Source: Kitasatospora sp. SolWspMP-SS2h (GTDB lineage: Bacteria > Actinomycetota > Actinomycetes > Streptomycetales > Streptomycetaceae). Taken from it: a stretch of 64,000 bases of DNA. The stretch lies in NCBI RefSeq assembly GCF_003259315.1, contig NZ_QLLT01000011.1:62001-126000 (forward strand). The letters are read 5' to 3'. Under the pieces are notes generated by a model. It did no database searches. It was not told the DNA's origin and saw only the letters and a list, made by a program, of their open reading frames with translations. The position numbers were made by a program, and so were the translations under genes. This document shows, piece by piece, positions 41,214-50,423 of the stretch (position 1 is the first letter of the stretch; every line of letters starts with the position of its first letter).

Positions 41214-42269
41214 TCACTCCGCCTCCGGCGCCTCGCGGGTGGCCAGCAGCCGGCGCAGCGAGTACAGCCGGGCCGGGTCGGCGTGGCCGTCGGCGACCCA
41301 GGCGTCCAGCGCGCAGTCCGGTTCGTCGTGCGAGCAGGCGCGCGGGCAGTCGGCGGTGCCGGGCTCCAGGTCGGGGAAGGCGTGGATGACCCGGGACGGG
41401 TCGATGTGGGACAGGCCGAAGGAGCGGAAGCCGGGGGTGTCGATCACCCAGCCCGGGTCCAGGGCCTTCTTCGAGCCCGGCTTGGCGCCGGGCGGCGGGG
41501 GCAGCCGCAGGGCCAGCGCGGAGACGGTGGTGTGCCGGCCCCGGCCGGTGACCGCGTTGACGTGGCCGGTGCTGCGCTGCCGCTCCGGGACGAGCGCGTT
41601 GACCAGGGTGGTCTTGCCGACGCCGGAGTGCCCGATGAACACCGTGGTGCGCCCGCGCAGGTGCGCCCGCACCGCCTCCGCGCCGACCGTCTCCAACTCG
41701 TCGGCCCGGGTCACCACGTAGTCGATGCCCAGCGGCGCGTACGACTCCAGCAGTTCGTCGGCCGGGGCCAGGTCCGACTTGGTGAGCACCAGCAGCGGCT
41801 CCATCCCGGCATCGTACGCGGCGACCAGGCAGCGGTCGATCAGCCGGGGGCGCGGCTCCGGGTTGGCCAGCGCGGTGACGATGGCCATCTGCTGGGCGTT
41901 GGCGACCACGATCCGCTCGTACGGGTCGTCGTCGTCCGCGGTGCGGCGCAGCACCGAGCTGCGCTCCTCGACCCGGACGATCCGGGCCAGCGTGTCCGGC
42001 TCGCCGGACAGGTCGCCGACCACGCTGACGGTGTCGCCGACCACGACGCCCTTGCGGCCCAGCTCGCGGGCCTTCATGGCGGTGACCAGGCGCTCGTCCC
42101 TCGTGCCGCCGTCGACCAGGCAGGTCATCCGGCCCCGGTCCACGGTCAGGATCATCGCCTCGGCGGCGTCCTCGTGCTTGGGCCGGGTGCGGGTGCGGGG
42201 GCGGGAGCCCCGGCGGCCCGGGCGGCTGCGGATGTCGTCCTCGTCGGCGTCCTTGCCGTAGCGGCGCAT
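41214..42269 (-). CDS. rsgA: ribosome biogenesis GTPase RsgA
   Basis: 351 aa circularly permuted GTPase. OB-fold (VVVGDTVSVVGDL), G4 LTKSDLA, then G1 GHSGVGKTTLVNAL, G2/switch GRGRHTTVSAL, G3 DTPGFRSFGL, and C-terminal zinc site CPRACSHDEPDC. It checks 30S subunit maturation. N-terminus is highly basic. A 15-bp gap separates it from the upstream aroA, so the two are co-transcribed. Confidence 0.95.
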   Translation of the reverse strand: MRRYGKDADEDDIRSRPGRRGSRPRTRTRPKHEDAAEAMILTVDRGRMTCLVDGGTRDERLVTAMKARELGRKGVVVGDTVSVVGDLSGEPDTLARIVRVEERSSVLRRTADDDDPYERIVVANAQQMAIVTALANPEPRPRLIDRCLVAAYDAGMEPLLVLTKSDLAPADELLESYAPLGIDYVVTRADELETVGAEAVRAHLRGRTTVFIGHSGVGKTTLVNALVPERQRSTGHVNAVTGRGRHTTVSALALRLPPPPGAKPGSKKALDPGWVIDTPGFRSFGLSHIDPSRVIHAFPDLEPGTADCPRACSHDEPDCALDAWVADGHADPARLYSLRRLLATREAPEAE

Positions 42270-42284
42270 GCTCGTGATCCCCCG

Positions 42285-43604
42285 TCAGCCCTGGCCGAGG
42301 AGGTCGGCCCACATCTGCGGGAAGTCCGGCAGCGTCTTGGCCGTGGTCGCCACGTTCTCCACCAGCACGCCCTCGACGGCCAGGCCCAGGACGGCGGCGG
42401 CGGTGGCCAGCCGGTGGTCCTCGTAGGTGTGGAAGACGCCGCCGTGCAGCGGGCGGGGCCGGATCCGCAGGCCGTCCTCGGTCTCCGAGACGTCGCCGCC
42501 CAGCCCGTTGACCTCCTTGGCCAGCGCGGCCAGCCGGTCGGTCTCGTGCAGCCGCAGGTGGGAGATGCCGTACAGGTGCGACTCGGAGTCGGCCAGCGCC
42601 GCCACCGCGGCGATCACCGGGGTCAGCTCGCCCACGTCGTGCAGGTCGGCCTCGATCCCGTGGATCTTGCCGGTGCCGGTGAACTCCAGCCCGTCGTCGG
42701 TGAACCGGCAGCTGCCGCCCATCGCGGTGTAGATCTCGCGCAGCTGGTCGCCCGGCTGGTAGGTGTGCCGGGGCCAGTCCCGGACGGTAACCCGGCCGCC
42801 GGTGGCCAGCGCCGCCGCGAAGAACGGGGCCGCGTTCGACAGGTCCGGCTCGACCACCAGGTCGCGGCCGATCAGCGCGCCCGGGGTCACCCGCCAGACG
42901 TCCTTCTCGCCGCCGTCCTCCGGCGCGTCGACCTGGCCGCCGGCCTTGCGGATCATGTCCACGGTCATCCGGATGTGCGGCAGCGAGGGCACCGTCCCGC
43001 CGGTGTTGCGGATCTCCACGCCGTTGTTGAAGCGGGCGCCGGAGAGCAGCAGCGCCGAGATGAACTGCGAGGAGGACGAGGCGTCCACCTCCACCGGACC
43101 GCCGTCCAGCGCGCCCGCGCCGTGCACGGTCAGCGGGAAGCCGCCGCGCCCGCCGTCCTCGATCCGGGCGCCCAGCGCGCGCAGCGCGTCGATCACGCCG
43201 CGCTGCGGGCGCTCGCGGCTGCGCGGGTCGCCGTCGAAGTGCACCGGGCCGTCCGCCAGGGCGGCCAGCGGCGGCAGGAAGCGCATCACCGTCCCGGCGT
43301 TGCCCACGTCCACCCGGGCCGGGCCGCGCAGCCGCTCGGCCGGGATCACCCGCCACGCCTCGCCGCCGCCGGTGCCGCCGGACGCCGCGTTCACCGTCTC
43401 CTCGACCGTCACGCCCAGCGCCCGCAGGCCGTCCGCCATCAGCTGCGAGTCGCGGCTGCGCAGCGGGCGGCGCACCCAGCCCGGGCCGTCGGCGAGGGCG
43501 GCCAGCACCAGCGCGCGGTTGGTCGCGGACTTCGAGCCGGGGATGGTCACGGCCGCGTCCACGGCGGCGGTGGCGACGGGGGCGGGCCACAGGGAGTCGG
43601 TCAT
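42285..43604 (-). CDS. aroA: 3-phosphoshikimate 1-carboxyvinyltransferase (EPSP synthase)
   Basis: 439 aa. Landmarks: PGSKSATNRALVLAALADG with the S3P/PEP-binding Lys, NAGTVMRFLPPLAAL, DGDPRSRERPQRGVI, SSSSQFISALLL and TYEDHRLATAAAVLGL with the Glu/Asp-His of the active site. It joins shikimate-3-phosphate with PEP in chorismate synthesis. The variant LDGDPRSRERPQ differs slightly from the usual DGDP-R-RRP. It heads the aroA-rsgA operon; the M50 gene lies 27 bp upstream on the same strand. Confidence 0.95.
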   Translation of the reverse strand: MTDSLWPAPVATAAVDAAVTIPGSKSATNRALVLAALADGPGWVRRPLRSRDSQLMADGLRALGVTVEETVNAASGGTGGGEAWRVIPAERLRGPARVDVGNAGTVMRFLPPLAALADGPVHFDGDPRSRERPQRGVIDALRALGARIEDGGRGGFPLTVHGAGALDGGPVEVDASSSSQFISALLLSGARFNNGVEIRNTGGTVPSLPHIRMTVDMIRKAGGQVDAPEDGGEKDVWRVTPGALIGRDLVVEPDLSNAAPFFAAALATGGRVTVRDWPRHTYQPGDQLREIYTAMGGSCRFTDDGLEFTGTGKIHGIEADLHDVGELTPVIAAVAALADSESHLYGISHLRLHETDRLAALAKEVNGLGGDVSETEDGLRIRPRPLHGGVFHTYEDHRLATAAAVLGLAVEGVLVENVATTAKTLPDFPQMWADLLGQG

Positions 43605-43631
43605 GGCGCCAGTCTATGAGGCGCGGCGCTC

Positions 43632-44339
43632 CTACCGGGGCAGCAGCCAGGCCGCTCCGAGCCCCAGGCAGACCAGCGCCACCGCCAGGAACGCCAGCAG
43701 CCACAGCGCCCCCGGCACGCCCGTCAGCCGCGCCAACTGGTCGGCGTCCGAGCCGGGCGCGCCGCCGCGCCGCCGCCGGGCCGCCCACAGCTCCAGCATC
43801 GGACGCACCCCCGCCAGCAGCAGGAACCACACCCCCAGGTAGGCGAACGCCCCCTGCCATTCGGCCGTCCCGTACCAGGACACCGCGACGAACGCCCCGC
43901 CGGTCGCCAGCACCGCCGCCACCCCGAACAGGTTGCGCAGCGCCGGCAGCATCACCGCCAGCAGCGCGGTGCCGATCCACAGCAGCGCGGTGATCCGCCC
44001 CGCCGCGAGCAGCGCCGCCCCGCCCAGGCCCAGCAGCGAGGGCGCCGGGTAGCCCGCCGCGGCGGTCAGCACCATGCCCGGGCCGGTCGGCCGCCCGGAG
44101 GAGACCGTCAGCCCCGAGGTGTCCGAGTGCAGCCGGATGCCCGACAGCCGGCGCCGGGTCAGCAGCGCCGTCAGCCCGTGCCCGCCCTCGTGCGCGATCG
44201 TCACCACGGTGCGGGCCCGCAGCCACACCGGGCGCACCGCCACCGCCAGCAGCGCCACCGCCGCCGTGCCCCACACCAGCCAGGGCGGCGGGTCCGGCTG
44301 CACGCTCGTCACCCGGTCCCACAGTCGCGCGAAGTCCAT
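43632..44339 (-). CDS. M50B-type membrane metallopeptidase
   Basis: 235 aa with about six TM helices. HEGGHGLTALL gives HExxH early in the protein; a Gly/Pro-rich AAGYPAPSLLGLGGAALLA replaces the second metal motif region. The family includes YhfC-like/M50B peptidases of unknown substrate. No PDZ. It lies upstream of aroA on the same strand with a 27-bp gap. Confidence 0.8.
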   Translation of the reverse strand: MDFARLWDRVTSVQPDPPPWLVWGTAAVALLAVAVRPVWLRARTVVTIAHEGGHGLTALLTRRRLSGIRLHSDTSGLTVSSGRPTGPGMVLTAAAGYPAPSLLGLGGAALLAAGRITALLWIGTALLAVMLPALRNLFGVAAVLATGGAFVAVSWYGTAEWQGAFAYLGVWFLLLAGVRPMLELWAARRRRGGAPGSDADQLARLTGVPGALWLLAFLAVALVCLGLGAAWLLPR

Positions 44340-44473
44340 CGCCGCCGGCCTCCGATCACCGTCGCTCCCCCTGCCCGGGGCGGGCAGCCTCCCACGGGAG
44401 GACGGGTCCCCGGTAGCCGCCGGTTCTCCCGGACGGCCCCGCCCGCCCGGCCCGCTCTGGCAAGCTGGACGCC

Positions 44474-45211
44474 ATGTGCGGACGCTTCGCCTCCTCCACC
44501 GACCCCGCCGAACTGGTCCGGCTGTTCGACGTCCGGCAGTGGGACCCGACCGAGACGATCGCGCCCAGCTGGAACGTCGCCCCCACCGCGAAGGCCTACG
44601 CCGTCCTCGACCGGGCCCCGCGCGGCCGGGGCCGCCCGGTGCGCCAACTGCACGCGCTGCGCTGGGGCCTGGTGCCCGGTTGGGCGAGCAGCCCCGACAC
44701 CGCGGTCAAGATGATCAACGCCCGGGCGGAGACCGTCCACGAGAAGCCCGCCTACCGGCAGGCGTACGCCTCCCGGCGCTGCCTGATACCCGTCGACGGC
44801 TACTACGAGTGGCAGACCGCCCCCACCGACGACCTCGCCCGCCCGCCCCGCCGCCCCTACTTCGTGCACCGCGCCGACGGCACCCCGCTCGCCCTGGCCG
44901 GGCTGTACGAGTTCTGGCGCGACCGCGAACGCCCCGGCGACCACCCCGACGCCTGGCTGGTCACCTGCACCATCGTCACCACCGCCGCCGAACCGCTGCT
45001 CGCCCCCGTCCACGAGCGGATGCCGCTCTACCTCGGCCCCGACCGCTGGGACGCCTGGCTCGACCCGCACGCCGAGACCGCCGACCTCACCCCGCCACCG
45101 CCCGGCGACCTGCGCATCCACGCCGTCCCCGACGAGGTCGGCCGGATCCGCAACAACCACCCCGGCCTGACCCGGCCGCGCACCGAGGACGACCGCACCA
45201 CGCTGTTCTGA
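44474..45211 (+). CDS. SRAP (HMCES/YedK) family DNA-protein crosslink protein
   Basis: 245 aa. Met is followed by the catalytic Cys (MCGRFASS), which forms a thiazolidine with abasic sites in ssDNA. WNVAPTAKAYAVL, LRWGLVPGWA, MINARAETVHEKPAYRQ (Asn/Glu), CLIPVDGYYEW and HERMPLYL (catalytic His) complete the family pattern. It shields abasic sites during replication. No SOS box is apparent; the 134-bp gap upstream holds no clear promoter. Confidence 0.93.
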   Translation: MCGRFASSTDPAELVRLFDVRQWDPTETIAPSWNVAPTAKAYAVLDRAPRGRGRPVRQLHALRWGLVPGWASSPDTAVKMINARAETVHEKPAYRQAYASRRCLIPVDGYYEWQTAPTDDLARPPRRPYFVHRADGTPLALAGLYEFWRDRERPGDHPDAWLVTCTIVTTAAEPLLAPVHERMPLYLGPDRWDAWLDPHAETADLTPPPPGDLRIHAVPDEVGRIRNNHPGLTRPRTEDDRTTLF

Positions 45212-45262
45212 GCGGCCCGCGCCCGGGGAGGGGCGGGGGAGCGGACGGATACGCTCGGGGCC

Positions 45263-45892
45263 GTGCAGCGCATCATCGACACCCCCGCCGGGGACGCCAG
45301 GCTCCACTACCACCGCGCCGCCCGCCCGCGCGCCGTGCTGCTGCTCGGCCACGGCGCGGGCGGCGGCGTCGAGGCCCCCGACCTGCGGGCCCTCGCGGCG
45401 GCGCTGCCGGCCGCCGGCGTCACCGTGGTGCTGGCCGAGCAGCCCTGGCGGGTGGCCGGCCGCAGGCTCGCCCCCGCCCCGGCCGCGCTCGACGCGGGCT
45501 GGCCCGCGCAGTTCGCCGCCGCGGCCGAGGAGGGCCTGCCGGTGTACGCGGGCGGCCGCAGCGCCGGCGCCCGGGTCGCCTGCCGGACCTCCGCCGCGCT
45601 GGGCGCGGCGGGCGTCCTCGCGCTGGCCTTCCCGCTGCACCCGCCCGGCAGGCCGGAGCGGAGCCGGGCGGACGAACTGCTCACCACCGGCCTGCCCACC
45701 CTGGTCCTCCAGGGCGGCGCCGACGCCTTCGGCACCCCGGACGAGTTCCCCGCCCTGCCCGCCACCCACCGCCTGGCCGGGGTCCCGCACGCCTCGCACG
45801 CCTTCAGGACCCCGAAGAAGGCCCCGCTGACCCAGGACGAGGCCCTGGAACTGATCACCGGCACGGCCGCCGACTGGCTCCGGCAGCCCTGA
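45263..45892 (+). CDS. alpha/beta-hydrolase (KANL3/Tex30-like)
   Basis: 209 aa. Oxyanion region [16 protein letters not shown], nucleophile elbow [10 protein letters not shown], Asp region [15 protein letters not shown] and the His in VPHASHAF complete a Ser-Asp-His triad. Substrate unknown. The GTG start has no ribosome site; TACGCT (45249-45254) eight bases upstream suggests a leaderless transcript. Confidence 0.82.
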   Translation: MQRIIDTPAGDARLHYHRAARPRAVLLLGHGAGGGVEAPDLRALAAALPAAGVTVVLAEQPWRVAGRRLAPAPAALDAGWPAQFAAAAEEGLPVYAGGRSAGARVACRTSAALGAAGVLALAFPLHPPGRPERSRADELLTTGLPTLVLQGGADAFGTPDEFPALPATHRLAGVPHASHAFRTPKKAPLTQDEALELITGTAADWLRQP

Positions 45893-46064
45893 CCCCCGCC
45901 GCCCGCCGCCTCCGGGCCCCGGCGGGCGGAGCGGGCGGTGTGATCGTCCTCATGCCGCGTCCCCCACGGCCGCGGTTCCGTGCCCGCCGGGGAAGGGGGA
46001 GCGGCGCCCGGCGGCCGGAGCGGGTCGGCAAGGCCACGGCTCCGGCAGTCGGTTGTGCCGTCCG

Positions 46065-46090
46065 GGAATGCCCGGGTGGCGGACGGGGTT
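46065..46090 (+). promoter_or_regulatory. SigR-dependent promoter of sigR (sigRp2-like)
   Basis: GGAAT (46065-46069) and GTT (46088-46090) separated by exactly 18 bases, the SigR consensus. It lies 44 bp upstream of the long-form start, so oxidative release of SigR would amplify its own gene. Confidence 0.7.
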
Positions 46091-46133
46091 GCACGAGGCG
46101 TCAGAACATGCCCCCGGTGGAAAGGCAGCGTCC

Positions 46134-47042
46134 ATGGGTTCGATCGCGTGCCGCGAGCGGCCGGAAGAGCGGGCCGCGCAGTCTGCGCTCCTGCCGGACT
46201 GGTCGGAGTGGGTTGTCGCGGGCGAGAAGCCGGTCAGCCCGATATCCTCGCTTGCGGGTCGGCCCGAGGTGGGCCGTGTGCGGGTTTCCGAGGAGGTGGG
46301 TCCAGTCGTCGGGACCGATGACGCGGCCGTGTCGGGCGCTGCCGGCGCCGACCAGGGCCGTCCGGAGGGCGAACAGCTCACCGGCGACGAACTGGCCGAG
46401 GCGATCGGCGAGGACACCTTCCGGGTGTCCGAGAACGAGAGCGAGGAGGCCAGGCGCGAGCGCTTCGAGCGTGACGCGCTCGGCTACCTGGACCCGATGT
46501 ACTCGGCGGCGCTGCGGATGACCCGCAACCCCGCCGACGCGGAGGACCTGCTCCAGGAGGCGTTCGCCAAGGCGTACGCGTCGTTCCACCAGTTCCGCGA
46601 GGGCACCAACCTCAAGGCCTGGCTGTACCGCATCCTCACCAACACGTTCATCAACTCGTACCGCAAGAAGCAGCGCGAACCCCAGCGCACCGCGGCCGAG
46701 GAGATCGAGGACTGGCAGCTGGCGCGCGCCGAGTCGCACATGTCGACCGGCCTGCGGTCGGCCGAGGCGCAGGCGCTCGACCACCTGCCGGACAGCGACG
46801 TGAAGGACGCGCTCCAGGCCATCCCGGAGGAATTCCGGATCGCGGTGTACCTCGCGGACGTCGAGGGCTTTGCGTACAAGGAGATCGCGGACATCATGGG
46901 TACACCCATCGGTACGGTGATGTCCCGACTGCACCGTGGCCGCCGCCAGTTGCGCGGCATGCTGGAGGACTACGCCCGCGAGCGGGGGCTGGTCCCGGCC
47001 GGTACCGGTGCAGGGCAGGAAGCGAAGGGCGCGGGCTCATGA
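46134..47042 (+). CDS. sigR: ECF sigma factor SigR (long SigR' and short form)
   Basis: Thiol-stress sigma factor. Region 2: [20 protein letters not shown] and [20 protein letters not shown]; region 4: [20 protein letters not shown] and [20 protein letters not shown]. Two starts are supported: ATG 46134 gives 302 aa, with a 54-residue extension, while GTG 46296 (VGPVVGTDD) gives the canonical 248 aa. In S. coelicolor an unstable SigR' with a 55-residue extension arises from the autoregulated promoter; the length agreement here is striking. GTG 46278, with GAGGTGGG upstream, is a third possibility. The stop overlaps rsrA by 4 bp. Confidence 0.93.
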   Translation: MGSIACRERPEERAAQSALLPDWSEWVVAGEKPVSPISSLAGRPEVGRVRVSEEVGPVVGTDDAAVSGAAGADQGRPEGEQLTGDELAEAIGEDTFRVSENESEEARRERFERDALGYLDPMYSAALRMTRNPADAEDLLQEAFAKAYASFHQFREGTNLKAWLYRILTNTFINSYRKKQREPQRTAAEEIEDWQLARAESHMSTGLRSAEAQALDHLPDSDVKDALQAIPEEFRIAVYLADVEGFAYKEIADIMGTPIGTVMSRLHRGRRQLRGMLEDYARERGLVPAGTGAGQEAKGAGS

Positions 47043-47401
47043 GCTGCGGAGATCCGCACGAGACCGAGTGCGGTGAGGTGCTCGACCACCTCTACGAGTT
47101 CCTCGACAACGAGATGGCCGAGGGCGACTGCGCCAAGCTGCGGGTGCACTTCGACGAGTGCTCGCCGTGCTTGGAGAAGTACGGCCTGGAGCAGGCGATC
47201 AAGGCACTGATCAAGCGCTCCTGCGGGTGCGACGACACCCCGGCCGACCTGCGGGCCAAGGTGCTGGCCCGGATCGACTCGATCCGCACCCAGCGCTCGG
47301 GAGAGGTCGACACCTCGGTGATCGAGGTGTCCTCGGTGAGCGTCGAGGTGACGGTCGACGGGACGGCCGGGCACGGCTCGGCGGTGGCGACCGCCGAGTA
47401 G
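47039..47401 (+). CDS. rsrA: redox-sensing zinc anti-sigma factor RsrA
   Basis: 120 aa. ZAS-domain ligands are visible: C3, C11, H37, C41, C44 in the HFDECSPC motif, plus C31 and a distal SCGC pair (62, 64). Zn-bound reduced RsrA holds SigR; disulfide stress ejects zinc and frees SigR. The ATG overlaps the sigR stop (ATGA), ensuring stoichiometric synthesis. The C-terminal tail (~40 residues, [13 protein letters not shown]) is longer than in the best-known homologue and acidic/β-like. Confidence 0.94.
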   Translation: MSCGDPHETECGEVLDHLYEFLDNEMAEGDCAKLRVHFDECSPCLEKYGLEQAIKALIKRSCGCDDTPADLRAKVLARIDSIRTQRSGEVDTSVIEVSSVSVEVTVDGTAGHGSAVATAE

Positions 47402-47629
47402 CGCTCACTCGATCGGGTGAGCCGGTGCCGCTCCGGCTGCGGCGATGCGCGATCGTGCGCCCCGTCCGTGCGGGCGGGCCCTATTCTCTGACGAGTCCTC
47501 ACGTCGGAGGGCCCGGTACGGGCGGGGGAGGCCGAGATCGCCAGCGGAAGCGAACGCCAGCGGAGCGCCGCCACCCTGCCGGGGCCGGCCGCGGGCTACC
47601 TGGCCGCCGTCCTGGCGGCCGCGTTCGCG

Positions 47630-48985
47630 GTGCTGCTGCCGCTGGCCACCGTCGGCCCCGGGCTGGACTGGCCCCGGATCGGCCTGCTCGCCCTGCTGCA
47701 CCTCTGCCTGGAGTCGCTGGCGCAGGGCGCCCGCACCCCGTGCGCCCGGCTCTGGCGCCGGCTGCGCGGCCGCCCCGCCGACGAGGCCCCGGCCGACCCG
47801 CGGGGCAGCGGCTTCTTCCCGGTGCTGTTCGCGGGCGTGCTGATGCTGCCGCCCGCCGCCGCCGCCCTGGTCGCCCTGCCCGGCGCGCTGCTCGGACCCG
47901 CCGTCCCGCCGCGCGGCCTGCGCCGGGTGTGGAACGCCGCCCAACTGGCCCTGGCCGCCGCTGCCGCCGCCGAGGTGTTCCGACTGCTGGGCGGGGCCCG
48001 GCTGCTGCTCGGCACCCGCTTCCCCGGGGCCGCGCTCGGCGCGCTGGCCGCGATCCTGACGTTCTGCCTGGTCAACGGCGTGCTGGTGACCGGCATGGTC
48101 CGGCTGACCTGCGGCTCGGCCGGCCCCGGCGCGGCCCGCGCGCTGCGCCGGGCCGCCCCCGCCGCGCTGCTGCACGGCGCGGGCGGGCTGATGGTCGCGG
48201 TGCTCTGGCAGGGCCCGTACGGGGCGTTCGCCGCCGTGCTCGGGCTGCTGCCGCTGACCATCACCGCCTGGCTGTCCGCGCAGGGCCACCGCGAGCGGGC
48301 CGCGCACCGGGCCACCGTGCAGGCCCTGGTGCAGGCCGTGGAGATCAAGGACTCCTACACCCGCGGCCACAGCGAACGGGTCGGCCGGGCCTCGGTGCTG
48401 ATCGCCCGCCAGCTCGGCCTGGCCGAGGACCGGGTGCGCACCCTGCACTTCGCCGGCACGCTGCACGACGTCGGCAAGCTCGCCGTGGCCACCGAGCTGC
48501 TGCGCCGCAACGGGCCGCTGACCGACGCCGAGCGGCGCGCCGTCGAGGTGCACCCGGTGTTCGGGCACGAGCTGGTGCGGCAGCTGGACTTCCTCGGCGA
48601 GGGCCGCGACGGCATCCTGCACCACCACGAGCGGATGGACGGCCGCGGCTACCCGCACGGGCTGACCGGGGACCGCATCCCGGAGTTCGCCCGGATCATC
48701 TCGGTCGCCGACGCCTTCGACTCGATGACCTCCACCCGCTCCTACCGGCGCGGCCGCCCCGTCCCGGAGGCGGTCGTCGAACTGGAGCGGTGCGCCGGCA
48801 GCCAGTTCGACCCGGTGATGGTCTCGGCGCTGGTCGAGGCCGTCGCTGAGCACGGCTGGCAGCCCGAACCGCCGCCGCCCGGCGGCTGGGACGGCGAGGT
48901 GCCGGACATCCCGCTCGGCGTGCCCGAGCCGGCCCGGCTGCCGCAGCAGTCCGGCACCGGCCTGCCGACCGGGGGAGCGGCGTGA
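47630..48985 (+). CDS. membrane HD-GYP domain protein (start uncertain)
   Basis: Several N-terminal TM helices, then HD-GYP: IKDSYTRGHSERVGR, GTLHDVGKLAV and HHHERMDGRGYPHGL, with RIISVADAFDSMTS. All metal ligands of an active c-di-GMP phosphodiesterase-type domain appear present. The GTG at 47630 falls inside the first TM and has no ribosome site. The frame is open back to 47492 without ATG, GTG or TTG; an ATC at 47537 sits seven bases behind GGGGGAG and would restore the complete helix. Coordinates here give the conservative start. It overlaps the next gene by 4 bp (GTGA). Confidence 0.8.
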   Translation: MLLPLATVGPGLDWPRIGLLALLHLCLESLAQGARTPCARLWRRLRGRPADEAPADPRGSGFFPVLFAGVLMLPPAAAALVALPGALLGPAVPPRGLRRVWNAAQLALAAAAAAEVFRLLGGARLLLGTRFPGAALGALAAILTFCLVNGVLVTGMVRLTCGSAGPGAARALRRAAPAALLHGAGGLMVAVLWQGPYGAFAAVLGLLPLTITAWLSAQGHRERAAHRATVQALVQAVEIKDSYTRGHSERVGRASVLIARQLGLAEDRVRTLHFAGTLHDVGKLAVATELLRRNGPLTDAERRAVEVHPVFGHELVRQLDFLGEGRDGILHHHERMDGRGYPHGLTGDRIPEFARIISVADAFDSMTSTRSYRRGRPVPEAVVELERCAGSQFDPVMVSALVEAVAEHGWQPEPPPPGGWDGEVPDIPLGVPEPARLPQQSGTGLPTGGAA

Positions 48986-50316
48986 CCACCCGCCGCCCGG
49001 CCCCGGCCGACCTGCTGCTCGCCGCCTCCGCCGCGCTCGCCGCCGCCGCCGTGCTGCACGCGCTGGCCGACGGCGTCGCCCAGGGCCGGGTCGCACTGGC
49101 CTTCACGGTGCTGATCGGCCTCGGCCAGTGCGCCGGGCCCGCGCTGCCCGGCGACCGCGAACCCGCGCCCGTCGCCACCGCCGTCGCCCTCGCGTACGCG
49201 CTGCTCGGGCCGCTGCACGGGCTGCCCACCACGCACGGGGTGCTGCAGGTCGCGGGCGTCACCGCGGCCGGCACCCTGCTCGGGCTGGGCGCCCAGCTCG
49301 GCGGGCAGGCCGCGCTGGCCGCCGCCCGGCACCGGCCGCGCACCCCGCCCGCCGGGCCGGACGCCGCCGCCCGCCGGCTGGTCACCGTCGCGTTCGCCGC
49401 GCTGCTGTTCCAGCCGCTGTACAACACCGGCCTCACCGACCGGCTGCCCGGCCCCGCGTACGGGGCGCTGCTGGCGGGCGTGGCCGCGCTGGCCGCGCTC
49501 GGCGACGCGGTGCTGGCCGCCGCCCAGCAGGCCGCCCGCACCGGGCTGCGGTACGCCGCCGCGCTGGAGGACCAGCTGCACGCGCTGCTCGGCATCGGCT
49601 CCGCGCAGGTCGCCACCGGGCTGCTGCTGAGCCTGCTCGCCGGGGAGGCCGGGCTGTGGGCGCTGCCGGTCTTCTGCCTGCCGCTGATCCTCGCCCAGAC
49701 CTCGTTCCGGCGGGCCGTCGCGGTGCGGGCCACCACCGGGCAGACCATCGAGACGCTGGCCCGGGCCACCGAGATCGCCGGGTACACCACCCCGGGGCAC
49801 GCCCGCCGGGTCGCCGACACGGCGTGCGCGCTGGGGCGCGAACTCGGGCTCGGCAGCCGGGAGCTGACGCTGCTGGAGTACGCCGCGCTGATGCACGACA
49901 TCGGGCAGCTGTCGCTGGTCGAACCCGTCCCGGGCGGGGCCACCGCGCTGCTGCCCGACGGCGAGCAGCAGCGCATCGCCCGGCTCGGCAGCGAGGTGAT
50001 CCAGCGCACCGGGGTGCCCCGGCAGGTGTGGCAGCAGGTCGCCCGGCTGGCCGACCCGTGCCGGCTGGCCGACGGCCGGCACGACCCCACCCTGCCGCTG
50101 GCCTCCCGGATCATCCGGGTCGCCAACGCCCACGACGACCTGCGCACCGCCGCCGCCGACCGCCCCCGCGGCGGCCTGCTCGACCCGCTGGAGCACCTGC
50201 GGCTGGAAGCCGGGCCCGGCTACGACCCGGTGGTGCTGGACGCGCTGGCCCGGCTCGGCCGCCGCGGCCACCGCGCCGCCCGCGGTCCGGACCGCCGCTG
50301 CCGCCCGGCGGCCTGA
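48982..50316 (+). CDS. membrane HD-domain protein with degenerate GYP motif
   Basis: 444 aa. About six hydrophobic N-terminal segments, then an HD domain: TTPGHARRVADTACALGREL, YAALMHDIGQLSLV (His-Asp) and ASRIIRVANAHDDL. The HHExxDGxGYP stretch of its neighbour is replaced by QVARLADPCRLADG, so phosphodiesterase activity is doubtful. Paralogous to the preceding gene, from which it is translated by GTGA overlap; the two may form a heterodimer. Its location after sigR-rsrA is shared with other streptomycetes (recollection, not checked). Confidence 0.82.
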   Translation: MTTRRPAPADLLLAASAALAAAAVLHALADGVAQGRVALAFTVLIGLGQCAGPALPGDREPAPVATAVALAYALLGPLHGLPTTHGVLQVAGVTAAGTLLGLGAQLGGQAALAAARHRPRTPPAGPDAAARRLVTVAFAALLFQPLYNTGLTDRLPGPAYGALLAGVAALAALGDAVLAAAQQAARTGLRYAAALEDQLHALLGIGSAQVATGLLLSLLAGEAGLWALPVFCLPLILAQTSFRRAVAVRATTGQTIETLARATEIAGYTTPGHARRVADTACALGRELGLGSRELTLLEYAALMHDIGQLSLVEPVPGGATALLPDGEQQRIARLGSEVIQRTGVPRQVWQQVARLADPCRLADGRHDPTLPLASRIIRVANAHDDLRTAAADRPRGGLLDPLEHLRLEAGPGYDPVVLDALARLGRRGHRAARGPDRRCRPAA

Positions 50317-50423
50317 ATGGCCGCGCGGGGCGCGCGGCCGGGGGCGGGCGTGGTTGGATGCGGTCGTGGCGGGAAGACCCGGAGGCGGGGCGACCCGGTG
50401 ACGACCGACGGCAAGGGACCAAC

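Noticed and set aside
41140..44322. 1060-codon frame across aroA and rsgA
   Set aside because: Arg/Pro/Gly-rich shadow of two well-supported genes in other frames.
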